DNA of 64,000 nt from Carallia brachiata. Lineage: Eukaryota; Streptophyta; Magnoliopsida; Malpighiales; Rhizophoraceae. Under the pieces are notes generated by a model. The model saw only the letters and a program-made list of their open reading frames with translations. It was not told the DNA's origin and searched no databases. The stretch is from NCBI GenBank assembly GCA_021464245.1, contig JADCRB010000013.1, positions 441,424 to 505,423 of the forward strand. Direction: 5' to 3'. Positions within the stretch are counted from its first letter, which is position 1. Each line of letters starts with the position of its first letter. Positions 22,412 through 35,594 of the stretch are shown one piece after another. The translations under genes were made by a program, and so were the position numbers.

Positions 22412-25400
22412 ATGGATGAACACTCGGTTCATCAGCCTCTTATTTCAAGTCCAGGGGTCAAAAAGACAACTTTTTTGGTATCCTCGGCCAAATGGGTATT
22501 GAAAACTCTAATTTGGGTGATTTTCATTTCATGGGTTGCTCTTATCTTTCTATTCCCAACACAATTTGGCAGTGACGTGTTTGAGAAATGGACTACAGCC
22601 ACCAGTGGAACAATTTTTGGCCTTACAGGTTCATCTTTCACTCATCAACTCATGTTGCTTTTACTAGTTTACTCTGTTTTCTGCTTGTTTTTCTTCTTTG
22701 TCCACAGACGACATATGCTTCAACCTGCCTTCCTTTTTTTTTTTTTTTTGGTTTTGCATTTGAATTGTAGGAAGCATATTCCTGCTGTTGAGTGGACCAC
22801 CTATTCTTGTTGGGTTTCTTTGCATAGCTCACCTTATCATCTTCGGCGAAGAAGGCATCCAACACCATGAGTACTACCCCTTGATATCATGTTTACCACT
22901 GATTTCTGTTATTCTTTCTTTCTGTTTTTTCACATTTGCAACATCTTTTGTTCTATACATGGTATAAAGTTTGAGCTTTCTATTTGTAAATTCACAGCAA
23001 GGAGAGTTGGAAACGACCAAGAGTCCGCCTTTGGACATTCCCTATTCTTGTGGATGGATTTCTTGGGGTTGTCTCTGCTGCAGAGTTCGTTGGCATTGTC
23101 CTATTTGTTGTGTACATCGTCTGGGCTGTTTATGCTTATACACTGCGGAACCTCAGCCTTATATCGGAGTGGCATGTACCTTCTAGCGAAGCAAGGTACG
23201 TCGGTTTTCCTTCAGGATAAAAAAAGCCAAAAAGTTTTGAACAATGTTTTTTTTTTTTTTATCCCCTACTGCCCTATTTCTCCCTTTGTAAGTCTTTAAT
23301 TGACTTCATTGTCTTTCTTTGTGTTCATCCTTTGTTTCCCGTTATTTCATGCTTTGTTTCAATTTGTAGTAACAAAGTAAAGTGTCACACAGATCCTAAT
23401 TTTCTTATCCAATCGTGTACTTCCGGTAAAGAAAAACAACGCACCTTCCTCAGATGATTTTGATTGATACACAAGATTCCTGCATTAAGATTCAAATTAC
23501 ATCATCTTAATTTGCAGACTAGAACTTTACTGATCAATTTGAGGTTGCAAGGGAGAACTTATGACACTCGAAATGTCTGAACAGTACGACTATATTTGTT
23601 ACTTGATTACTGTCTGAAATCATTTGGGATGCATTTACAAATGGTTCACAAACTGTGTAAATTCCTTTGACATGAAGGTTACGCCTATCACTATGGAATG
23701 AGTCTTATTGCTAACTGTTTAATTTTTCAGAATTTGGATGCTAGAATTGACGGGACTTCGCTTTGGCGCAATTGGATTATTTTGCCTGGCATTTTTTGTT
23801 TCTTCCAATTGCAAGAGGATCCGTTCTTCTACGCTTCATCGATATCCCTTTTGAGCATGCTACGAGATATCATGTGTGGCTAGGACACCTAACAATGCTG
23901 CTGTTTACTCTCCATGGGCTATTCTATGTGATTGCTTGGGCGATGCGGGGCAACCTTGCATATGAAGTGAGTTTGCAATTTTGGTATTTGCCAGAATATC
24001 TGCAATATATTCTTGCTCAAGTTTTATGTATAAACATATGAAATTACAGATTTTGCTTTCACCTATGCACCCAAGTGTTTGGTTGTTTGCGAAAAAAACT
24101 TGTGTGTTTCAATTCTTTTGTTATATGAGTGGCCATAGGTATGCACTTAATCCTTGGGAAAAAAAAATAAATAAATAGAGCAGTAACCATCACTGTGTTG
24201 AAAATAAAGTTGAAATTATTTCTTATGAAAATGTGATAAGAACAGAAAATGATTGATCAAACAGATAGGCAGAGCTTCAAGACTTAAGCATTTAAAAGCA
24301 AGGTGTATGGATGATAAATGACTATTAACAAGGAGAAATGATATATAAGTTCCTGTTATTCAACATCGAGATTATTGACTGTTTTGCCTCTTTCTTGCCT
24401 TCTCTGCAAACTTGCTCTTCTCCTTCTTTGTGCATCAATCTCACTGTACTCTGCTTGTTACAACAAGAACTCTTTTGTTTTGTGCAGCTGTTGGAGTGGA
24501 AAGATATTGGCTTTGCCAATTTTGCTGGAGTTATCAGCCTTTTAGCTGGTCTGTTGATGTGGGTGACATCATTGCAGCCTGTAAGAAGGTGGAACTTCGA
24601 GCTGTTCTTTTACACCCATCAACTATACGTTGTCTTCATCCTATTCTTGGCAATGCATGTTGGCGATTTCATTTTCAGTATGGCTGCTGGTGCAATATTT
24701 CTTTTTGTGCTTGACCGGTTTCTGAGATTCTGCCAGTCTCGAAGAACTGTTGATATTATATCAGCCAAGTGCCTTCCATGTGGAACAGTGGAATTGGTCC
24801 TTTCAAAACCTCAAAGTAAAAAAGACTGCTTGCATATCTCATGTATTTTTATCTTAATGCACGCATTACTGAATTTTGTTACCACAGTTAATCCCTGTTT
24901 CCTCCTTACTATGCAGATCTGAGATACAATGCCCTCAGTTTTGTATTCCTTCAAGTTCGCGAATTATCTTGGCTGCAGTGGCATCCATTCAGTGTTTCAT
25001 CTAGTCCTTTAGATGGTAAATATCATCTATCCATTCTGATAAAGGTCCTTGGCAAATGGACAGAGAAACTTAGAAGAAATGTCATTAGCTTATCCGAGGC
25101 AGAAGATAAGGACTTACCTTTTCTACATCGTCACAAGATAACAGCTTCTGTTGAGGGGCCATATGGGCATGAACAGCCATACCATCTGATGTATGTACTC
25201 TATTCTTCAGTCTTCACATTTCACACATTTGAGTGCCTGAGCCGATCTTTCACAATGTAGCACGTTCTACAACCCACTTGAATTCTCTCAACACATTTAA
25301 ATTATGCAATGAGAGAAATTCCACAACCGACCATTATTTTCAGATGGTTTTTGTAAACCATCAAGAATGTATGTGGAAAATGTGGACCAAATGTCTTTGA

Positions 25401-27084
25401 GTTTACATTTAACTAGAGCATTAATTGTTTAAGTTGCTACTAATAATGAGCTGAATGTGTGACTCTTGTTTTTATAGGTATGAGAACCTTGTTTTAGTAG
25501 CAGGGGGAATAGGGATATCGCCTTTCCTGGCGATCTTGAGTGACATTCTTCGCCGTGTTGATGAAGGGAAACCTTGTCTACCAAGGAATGTCTTGGTTGT
25601 TTGGGCCATAAAAAAATCAAATGAGCTTCCTCTTCTATCGACCATTGATATGGAGTCAATTTGCCCAAAATTTTCTGACAAACTAAATCTTGAGATTCTC
25701 ATTTATGTTACTCGACAATCAGATCCTTTGTTGGTACGTACGGCTATATTCGTGATGCTCTTTTATCTGTCTTCAATTTCCTGTGCGGTCTTGTCTGTCT
25801 TGTATGTTTAAATTGTCTATTTAATTGGATTTTGATTATACGTAAAACTTGATATTATGTGCAGGAAGAGGGCAAAGTTCACAAGGTGGAAAATTGTTCT
25901 CTCTGCCCTGTGTCCAAGGGATGTGGAATGTCAGTTTTGGTTGGTAACAGGCGATAACGTGTGGTCTGGAATGTATGTCATTGCATCAACAGTGGGCTTC
26001 GTTATTCTGCTGGGTTTGATGAATGTCTTCTACATAAATCCTTTTCACGTAGCATCGTGGTGGTACAAAGGACTCCTCTTCCTAGTATGTATGGTTGCAA
26101 GTGTAGTTATATTTGGGGGTGCTGTGATTTGTTTATGGTCGCTATGGGAAAGGAAAACTTCAGCGGGAGAGAAGTATGATCAGGAAAATGGGATAAAAGT
26201 TGAAAGGATGCATCATGATGAACAAGTGACAAATAAGAACTCTCCTCTGAAAAGTCATGGAAATGCAACCAACGTCCGGTATGGATTGAGACCAGACTTC
26301 AAAGGTATGCCTTTCTTGGATGCTATGGATTTTGTTAGTGTTTCAACTCTCAGGAGCGTACACTGTATTTGTGTCTGTCTGTCTGTGTCTGCACGTTGGA
26401 GTCAGCAGAAAATGAAATCTTCGTTAATAGATACACTGGTGCTCTCAGTTGGTTGTTTAAATCTTCGTTAATCAGGTTCATTCAGTGCATCTTAGCTAGG
26501 CCTAGGATTTTCACCCTTTCATTAATATTCTGCTATCATTGACTATTTAAAACCTGTTGGAATTATCAATGCTCGTTGAAAGAACAGGAGAGAAAGATAG
26601 AGATGTGGAGGAGCAAATTAGTTCCTACGCATGAATTTCTTTCGCACACTACTCCTAATGACACCCTCTAAAGTATGGAAATATGTGCGTGTGCGTGTGT
26701 CCATTTAAATAGTACTAAAATAACAATATAGTTCTGCTCAATATAATCTAACTAATTTTTTTTTTAATTTAAACATCCAATTGCTTATGTCACTTTAAAG
26801 GTCTTTAAGAGTTTTTTTTTTTTTTTTTTGGTAAATTTTAATATTGAAACGCCTGTGCTACATTGAGATGTAATCATCATAATCCGAATGCTTGTGTTCC
26901 TTAACAAATTGCAGAGATATTTGGATCAATAGCAAAGCGTTGGGGCTACGTTGATGTGGGGGTGATTGTATGCGGTCCTCCAACGCTTCAGTCCGGTGTG
27001 GCTAAAGAAATCCGATCACACAATCTGAGGAGGGAAGCCCACGATCCAGTCCTCCATTTCAACAGCCATAGTTTCGATCTGTAG
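22412..27084 (+). CDS. FRO6/7: Ferric-chelate reductase (FRO6/FRO7 type) with two frameshifts
   Basis: Nine exons: 22412-22628, 22771-22870, 22998-23195, 23731-23966, 24488-24815, 24917-25190, 25478-25733, 25865-26304 and 26915-27084. They total 2219 nt; removing two extra bases gives exactly 739 codons (738 aa), a normal FRO6/7 length. The protein is a flavocytochrome that passes electrons from NADPH through FAD and two haems to Fe(III). Visible are many TM helices, haem-ligand histidines in RYHVWLGHL and TLHG (exon 4) and in YTHQLY and AMHVGD (exon 5), the FAD motif WHPFS (exon 6), NADPH motif GGIGISPF (exon 7), CGPP and the C-terminal HFNSHSFDL. Exon 4 has an extra T in the six-T run at about 23792-23797 (stop at 23852). 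Exon 8 has an extra base near 25940-25947 (stop at 25955). As written, translation ends at about 212 residues, so this is a fresh pseudogene or an assembly error. In Arabidopsis, FRO6, FRO7 and KOR1 are neighbours, as here. Confidence 0.92.
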
Positions 27085-28244
27085 GCACCAGAGGCTACCC
27101 TCTCCAGCGATCCATTGCCTTGGTATTACACAACCTACTAATACTGTATTGTCATAATAGCGTAACTTATGTCCGAACATGTAATATATGCAATGCATAT
27201 ATGCTATCTGTGAATATCCACCCGTACCCTCCAATCTATCTCAAGACCGAAATCGAATGGCAGAACACGAGCATGAAATCGTATCCATTTTCACTCCTTT
27301 CTAACACTCTGCCTTTCCACTCCACCTGATAGCAGTAGCTCTGCCTCTGCCAATGCTGAGTGCTGCCTGGTTGTTACTTGTTGGCTTGTTTGGATGAAAG
27401 GAAAAAAGATACATGGAGCCAGAGAAAAGACACGGACGTCTTAAATGTGCAAAACGACTCTTAAAAACGCAAAGAATGGTTTGTTTACATTTACTCGGTG
27501 TTGGTTACAAATTTTAATAAAATAATGTTTTAACGTTGCTGATGTAAGTATGATACAATTTTTTTTCGTTAACCAACTTCTATATTATTATAATAAGAAG
27601 TAGCTTGTGCGATGTGTAAGTTTATAATGTTTATTAAAAAACAAAGTTTTCTTGTGTTTTATTTAAAAGAAAAAAAAAATAAAAAGACACATGATCACTT
27701 TTTTAAAAAAAAATGAAAGTAGTTTTTTTTTCTTTTTAAGAAAACAAAAGGTGAAATAAAAGAGAGAGTTAAATTATAAGTATTTTTTTCTTTTAGAAAT
27801 TATTTTCTTTTTTTTTCCTTAACAATGGGTATTTGAATTTTAGACATATATGAATAATTGTTAATATAAATTAAGTACATTATAATATGTGTTTGATCAT
27901 AATTGAGTTGAGCAAATCATATGCATTTTGTAATTCAGATTCTGTTAAAATACTCAAAAGGACAATAAATCAGCTGCTAACTCAATGTCAAATATCCCAA
28001 AATGTGGGAATCACTTAAAAAATTAAAAGTTGAATCAAATACTTTTATTAACTGAAAATCAAGTAAATGCTGCTACGTAAATATCTTTAGCTAAAAGAAT
28101 AGAACAAAAATTAATTTCTTTCTGTCAACTCAACAATGCCTAATAATAGAGCCCCATGTTCCGTTGGTTTTTTATTATTGTCTTTGCAAAAGTGCTCAAC
28201 TTCCCTAATTTTATAATATGAAGAAAAAGATTGGATGTAACTAG
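27085..28244. other. 3' flank of FRO and intergenic DNA
   Basis: FRO 3' UTR is presumed within the first few hundred bases. Beyond about 27.5 kb the sequence is A/T-run-rich with no supported gene. Confidence 0.5.
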
Positions 28245-28512
28245 TCCTCAATTGTAGTTTAGTGGTTAAAGATTTTAATTATATTATGCAAGTTATGATT
28301 TTAAATCTATGTCGTTATTAGGTGAGTTTAAGCTATATTTGGTCTTGCATAGTTCTAGGAGGGATTGGTGACTTTTGTTAGTATTATAAAATTTGCTCTT
28401 CCATAGGTTCAATGTAGAAGTAAGCACACTGCACAATTCGAACAAAGTAATCCTCTCTAGTAAGATTTTAAAATATCACCTTTACTTTTCTATATTACGA
28501 CAAAAAAAAAAG
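28245..28512 (+). mobile_element. tRNA-derived SINE candidate
   Basis: An A-box-like tagtttagtggttaaag is followed about 30 bp later by a B-box-like gttatgattttaaatct. This reads as a decayed tRNA head. A tRNA-unrelated body follows and the element ends in an A-rich tail. Only weak flanking duplications (actag) are visible. Confidence 0.45.
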
Positions 28513-31500
28513 AAAAAGACTAGATGCACGTTTTAATTTTAATTTTCATTAAACTAAAAAAATAATTAAAAAAATAAAAATAATATTAAATGTCCAAATT
28601 ATTTTTTGTTATATGTTTTTATTTCATAATGCAAATTTTTTTGTAATTATTAATTGACTATATAAAATTCTACTTAAACGAAGGTTCTTTTGAATAAAAT
28701 TATTTGGTTAGAAGTTAACGTTTGAAGCTTAAAATGCTTGAATTGAAATGAGTGACTGAAATTAAATTTGAGTTGTAAACTGAATTCAGATTCTTTCAAC
28801 TATTGTTGTTACCTTAGTCTTTTAATATTTCTACAATTAAGGAGAAACATTATGTTAATTAATATGGAAATCTCTTAATATTCTTAGAATTAAGTAAATA
28901 TCATCACATGAGCTACGAATGAATTTTTTTTCTCAGTTTTCGTAATATTAATATATTGGTATTAGATTCACACGGTGCACATATTTATTGTATTTGCTAA
29001 AAAGTGCATTTTTGCTTATCTTTTATTTAAAAGGGAGAAACAAGAAGAGACTTAAATGTTGAATATTATTTTTCTTTTTAAGAAAAAAAGAAATTTATAA
29101 ATAATATTTTTCTTTTTTTTCCCCTCTCTAAGAGGAATTTAGGAGTAAATTTTTTTTACTTTTATTTCTCCTAATTATGCCTATTTGCATTGCACAGATT
29201 TTAACGTACAATTATTAAATATATTTGTTGACAATTCATTTTCGCTTGTATATTCTTCTCTATTTCTAGTTTAGGCTAAGTTTTCATTTATAGCTAATTA
29301 CATCTCAAAAAGATGTCAGCTAAATTTAAATGCTTTTAGAAATTTCTTTTACTTTTTTTTGAAGAAAAAAAGAGAAAAAAATTGTTATTTATTTTAAGAA
29401 GAGAAAAAAAGGAGGATTTGTGAGGAATTCTTTTTCCTTTCTTCTCTTTTGAGGAAAATTGAGAGTAATTCTTTTTTTTCCCTTTAAAAAAAAGATTAAT
29501 TTCAGATTTTTGTTTTTCTTTTTCTCTCTTGAAAAAGAGGATTTGAGAGTATTTTTCACTTCCATTTTGTCTTTTATTGTCTATTGTTAGAAAATTTTAT
29601 AATCATAGAGATCTATTTATAATCAAAGCATGATTCTATAAACCAATAAAATTCTTAATTAATTATAATTAAATTTATAGCAATTAATTTATAAAATCGT
29701 AATCAAATTTTTATAATTATAAGATATTTTAATATTTATACTTTACAAATTTATAAAAAGCTACCACATAAGCAAAAACTGAAAATTTCTTTCCGTTTCC
29801 ACAATAAGATTGAAATGTTATGATGTTATCCCATGTTTATATATGCAAAGTATAAGTTTGCTTTAAACACTCTAATTTCATAAAAGTTACGGTACTAGAG
29901 CTATCACCTAACCAATTCAGTCCAAGAGCACATTGCCGATAGAAGGGATGATGCGACAGCTGCACATTAAATGCAAACCAATCGACCCATTCTAAGGCCT
30001 AACAATTAGTTTATTACCTACATCAACTTGAATATACACCATTAGAACTATAATTACTATAAGTACTTGGCACCATACTTTTCATTCGATGGAACCTCAT
30101 TAAAAAATTTGATTTGTACTCAATTATAATTACCAAACTTTGCAAGAGCCGGATATTGTTTTTTATTATCACCTCTAGATTGGGCAATTGGTGTGCCTGC
30201 TACCTTCCTTCGATGTCGTCGCCATTTTTTAGACTTCCTATTCGAAATCGAGCCCAAATTCTCCATCACCCATCTCTACCATTGTAGGTGCCACGAGGCT
30301 AAAGTCAAGCCCTAATTTTTCAACCAAATTTCAGCCAGTGATAACATTAGGTCACATTTAATTGCAGCCAATTTTGTCGTTGCAAGTTTAGAAAAATTGA
30401 AAACCACCTATGTTTTTTTTTTCCTTCAATTTTAGAGGGTATAAGTTCCAATAAGTTAGATTGAGCAATTTTTGGTGGGTCGGATGGTTGATGAACACCC
30501 TTAGCAAGCACCCATACATATTGCAGCGAGCTACCAAAGGGTAGCACCCCAACATATTACGAGTGTGTTTGGGGTAGTGTGCTAAAACCTCTACACTCTA
30601 TAGCAAGCTAGTACGAGGCACATCAAGGGCATTGTGGTAGTACCCTGCACGTTAGGAGTAGCATGCTAGCGTCTCATCATCCAAATCTCTGTCATAAAGG
30701 CAGGAGCCTAGTATGGCGATAACATGTGACAGAGAATTAGGGCTTGATTTTGGAGGGAGATTTTGAGAAATGGCTGCAACATCTAAGAAAGGTAGAATAC
30801 GCCCAACTTATCCAATCCTAACACTGAGAAGGTAGTAATAATAAATAATAGTATTAGACTCTTATGAGTCAAGTCATTGAAATGTGTATAATCTAAATTC
30901 CTTAACAAAGATCCATTGGATGTTAACAACAGCTGTAGTAATTCTTGCTGCAAAGAGCATAATTTAAGTTATTGCAATTAAAAAACTTGTAATTAGATCT
31001 TAGGACGGGACTTTGATGTGCATTTGTCATCTCGTCCCTTCTATCCATGATGTGCTCCTGACCTTCATTGGTTGAGCCGTGCCTTTGGTACTATTATTTT
31101 GAAGAAATTACAGCGGTCACAGTTGTTATAAATTAGTGTATTTGTAAAAATTAATTATCATGATTTAATACTCAGTTATAGTAATTGATATATAAACGTT
31201 GTGTTATGTCATTATTTATATTACTATACGTAAAGACTACAGCAAAAATAAAAAATTAATTCAAAAAAGTATGTAATATGAAAATGAATTACACAAAGTT
31301 TATAAATTTGAATAGTAGTACAAAAAAGTGATATTACATTTTTTGAACAAAGAAGTGATACTACTAAGAGTGGGAATATGGATGTCTTCGAGTGTCGGCA
31401 AGCATTCGGTGGAGAAAGAGAAAGGTCACCATCTATCAGTTACACCTCTACAGCGCATTGCCAGCGAGGCAAAGGCCAGTTGGTGTGTTGGACTTGGACA

Positions 31501-33790
31501 CCGTTTATAATTTTGGAGAAGAATTTTATCAGACCATAATTTTAAAATAATAATAAAATAATATAAATTATTTAAAAATTAAATTTAGGACATAAAAATT
31601 AAAAAAATTATCAGATAATATTAGATAAAATTAAATTGTCACTTGTTATTAATAAAGTATAGGTTTTATATCACACAATTATAATTATTAATTATATATT
31701 TTTAATTTATTGTAATTGTAATTAATAATTAAAATTACGAGTGCGTAATTACATTTAAAACTCGGGTTCAGATGTTGATTTCCCATAGCTCTTCCATAAT
31801 GTCATGGCAGTTAGTTAGAGGGGGGGAGAGATCCAGCAATTGGAGACGCTTCTGTAACATAATTCATTATAGTACACTAATTATAGAACTTTCCAATTCC
31901 ATGTAGCAAAGCAAAGACATCAGCTTTTGATTTTAAAACGTAATTTGGTAAAAGATATTAGTTTTGTGGGTTGATGATGGGATCGGCTGTGGATTCAGAA
32001 GTTGTTGTCCTCGTAAGAACTAAGAAAGCAAAAGCCAAGGTGGTCGGGCTGCCGTTAGTTCAAAGGGATCTTTCAAGTATAACCACACACTCCTACAACT
32101 CATACAGCTTTTCAGTTTGTGATTTTTGTGACTTTCTTGAAGAATGAAGTTTAAAAGCTACTGCCTTCTTGTTGCCTTGATGGTAATGCATATTTATTGT
32201 GCTTGCTAAGGCCATGATTTCGAGGCATGATAGCAACAACAACGAACAACACCAAATTCAAAAACTAAGACTTTGAAAGTTCAAAACTTTGATTTTTCTT
32301 CTCTCTTTGGCTTAATTTCTAATTTACTCACTTAATTTTCACTTTTACTAACTGGGTTGGACTGGCGTCTGCTTTGGCCTTACCTTGTTAAGTCACGTTT
32401 AAACTAATGGTCAATATTTTAACTCCTGCTCATCTCCTTTTAATCTAATGGAAAATGCTACTTTTGGTAATTAATTTATCGAAATTATTTTCATTATTTG
32501 GATCTAATGAAAAATACTTTAGAGTTTATGATTGATGGTATTATGGTGACGAGAAGTTGTTCAAAGAGAACTGATTGCACGGTGACTGGTGTAATAATAT
32601 AGTCTAGTCCTTTGCATTACCAAAAATAAAATTGCGAGAGATATCAAAACTAGAAAAAGGGAGAAAAACAGTTCCAAATAGTAATTTAGTAATAAATTGA
32701 CATATTTTTATATTTGTTATCAAAATTTTATTCGATCACACTAATATTTAAGTAGTATGTTTACTTTTATAAAAGTGATTAAATAAGGTATTTAAAAAAA
32801 ATTATTCTGACTTTAATTTGTAAATATAATGATTAATATAATTATAATATAATTTTTTTTTTACGAATAAAAAGGAACAAATGAAAAAAGTGAAATTAAC
32901 TTATGATCCCCAAAAGAAGTGCCCATTTGCTGAAAAAATTGTAGAGGACTAGCGTATAAAGGTAACGGTGGGAGGCCTGTTTTAATCAATTTGATGTAAT
33001 TAGTTATTTTTTGAACAGTTGATGTAATTAGTTAAGAATGTCCTTTTTGTTGACAAAAAAAAAAAGTAATATATTATATATTGATATTAATATGCACCAC
33101 CGAACTTTTTTTTTTTTTTTTGGGAACAAATGCACCAAGAAAGATTTGATCGTTTAAAATTTTTTCAAAAAATTTTTTTGATTGTTTGTTAATTGACTGT
33201 TTCGTAGTTATCATATATAATATATTTGATGAAATATATGATATGTTAAAAAAATTATATAATTTATGTAACAGTTATAAAAAAGATTTTTAATTTTTAT
33301 TTATTGATTATACATCATATAATTTCCGTAATATATTATATAATTTTTTAACATATTATATATTTTGTCTGATATATCATATATGACAGTTATGAAATAA
33401 CTACTTAAAAGACGGTCATTTAGTAATACTCAAATTTTTTTAGGTGGATTGGTAAATAATTCTAGCAGTTGGTTGCATGCCTTTTTAAGAAAGAAAATAC
33501 GGAAAAAGGAAACAAAATCTTGAGAGAAAAAATAGATATCAAATTATAAAAAATACTACTATGCACTACATAATTTAATATATAAAAAATATACAATCAA
33601 TAATTTATTTATTTTATTTATTTTAATATTTAATATATTTTTATAATTTAACGATTCATATCTATACGTGTCAACTTTATATCAATCATTCCCATCTTGA
33701 CTTTATTATACAGACACATAATCTATACTAAATAAAAAAATATATAATTAATTTAATAATTTATCTATTTTTTAAATTTAATAAATATTT
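28513..33790. other. Intergenic, mostly AT-rich, no supported gene
   Basis: A more balanced block at about 30.15-30.80 kb, with repeated gtagcatgctag-like strings and short frames, does not match a family I know. It could be a decayed retroelement. The remainder is A/T runs. Confidence 0.45.
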
Positions 33791-34410
33791 TATAAGATTA
33801 TTATCAAAAAATAGCACCACTTTTACTTTTTTTTTTATAAATTTAGCACCATTTTTAAAAAATAACAAATTTAAAACAGTTTAATTATTTTCTTACAAAT
33901 CTAGCACAACCTTTAATAATTAACAAATCTATCACAATTTAATCATTTTTTAACAAATTTAGCACATTATCGGTTAAAAATAATCGAATATTTAATATGC
34001 ACACATGCACATTTGACATTTGGGCGTTTTAAACTGTACTAGATTTTGACATTCAATTATTTTTTAACAAATTTAGTACACTGTCAGTTAAAAATAATTG
34101 AATCTCCAGTATGAACATATACAAATATGACATTTGAGAGTTTTAAACTGTACTAAATTTAAATGTAAATGTGTCATATCTGTATATTAAGAAATTTAGT
34201 TACTTTTAACTTGTTATTTTTAACTAATAGTGTGTTAAATTTGTTAAAAAATAATTAAAATGTATTAAATTTATTAATTATTAAAAATTGTGTTAAATTT
34301 AGAAAAAAATAATTAAATTATATTAAATTTATTAATTTTTATAAATAGTATTAAATTTATAAAAAAATATAAAAAAAATACTATTTTTTAATAATAATCT
34401 TATTTTATAA
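33791..34410. mobile_element. Fold-back (long inverted repeat) element upstream of KOR1
   Basis: The left arm (about 33791-33985) and the right arm (about 34213-34410) are imperfect reverse complements of roughly 190 bp. For example, tataagattattatc at the left outer end pairs with aataatcttattttata at the right, and repeated aacaaatttagcac strings pair with gtgttaaatttgtt. The centre holds a tandem duplication of about 92 bp (33952-34042 and 34066-34160), each copy having aacaaatttag, then gttaaaaataat, then ttttaaactgtact. No coding capacity. It is probably a fold-back or MITE-type element about 1.2 kb from the KOR1 start. Confidence 0.75.
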
Positions 34411-35594
34411 TTTAACAACTTAAATTTTTATATACTCTTTTTCGTATCATTATTTGTTTATCCAACTTTTCCCTTCCCATTAAAGTAAAGCTACAAACGA
34501 AATGATCTATTGGAAAGTTGTGCACTGTCATTGTCTGTTTGATGGACTGGTTGGTTTCAATTTATTTATTTATTTTTATAAAATAAAAAACTACATCATA
34601 CACTACAATCTTACCAAAAAAAAATTGCCTCTTTACGTTACGCAAGTGGGATGACTTGCAAGCTAAATTTACTAGGACTTAAGAATAATTTTCAACCACC
34701 CTTGAAATTGTGACCTTAGTTCAACTAATGTGACGATTAAATGCCCAAAAAAAAGCAATAAATAATAAAGAAAAAGTTTTTATTTTTTATCTATTAGCAA
34801 ATTTATTGAATTGTAAATTATATATTAAAATAATTCTTTTTATATACATAACTTTACATTTCCTTTTAAAATCAAAATTCAAAACTTCAAAAAAATATAT
34901 TCTAAATTTTTGATAATTAAAATATGAGAAAAAAAAAATCTTAAAAGGAAAAAAAAAAGAATTAAAAAGAAACATACCAACCAAACACCAAACCAAACCC
35001 ACATGCCATGTTCATATGATATAAAGAAACAATATGCATTTAGCATTATTGACTAATGGTGTCACCGACAGTCATGTTCTTTTTGGTCGTTCAGTTTATT
35101 TTATTTAAAGCGGTCACCACATGATTGACAATATATAAATAAATATATAAAAAATATATAATTAATTTAACGATATTTAATAATTTATTTAATTTTTTTA
35201 AATTTAATATATTTTTTATAATTTAATAATTTAAATTTTTTTATATTTATTATATTTTTATTTATGTGAGTCTCTTTATTATTTTTTATTATTAAATAAA
35301 TGAGATAGAATAATCCACGGAACCAATGATTCCACAGGTGACAACTATTCAGCACTCAACTTGTGCTTTCTTTCTGTCCTCCATTAGTAAGTCCCATTTC
35401 TTTTCTTGCAAAGTTCCATCTTCTTGCTCTCTCTCTCTTTCTCAGTAGCCAGTCTTCCTCCTCATAATTAAGCAATCTTTTCACTCTAATACCAGACATT
35501 TTGTTTCGGCTCAAGTAGTATTTGTCAGACGTTGTTTTTCATTTTGCTTTTGTTTGTCTGAATCAATTCAAGAGAGAGAAAGCAAAAAAGAAAA
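34411..35594 (+). other. KOR1 upstream region
   Basis: AT-rich to about 35.33 kb. The last 230 bases are pyrimidine-rich (tcttgctctctctctctttc) and look like promoter plus 5' leader. No other gene. Several AT stretches could be TATA boxes, so none is named. Confidence 0.5.

Noticed and set aside
22888..22997. Continuation of the FRO frame past exon 2 as coding sequence
   Set aside because: A consensus donor at 22871 and acceptor at 22997 give the conserved join [25 protein letters not shown] reading; the read-through frame soon stops.
28245..28320. A functional tRNA gene
   Set aside because: A- and B-box-like strings are present, but the arms cannot be folded into a full cloverleaf and an A-rich tail follows, so a SINE is more likely.
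30347..30547. 66-codon minus-strand frame in the 30-kb block as a gene
   Set aside because: No motif or splice context; the region looks like a decayed repeat that I cannot classify.
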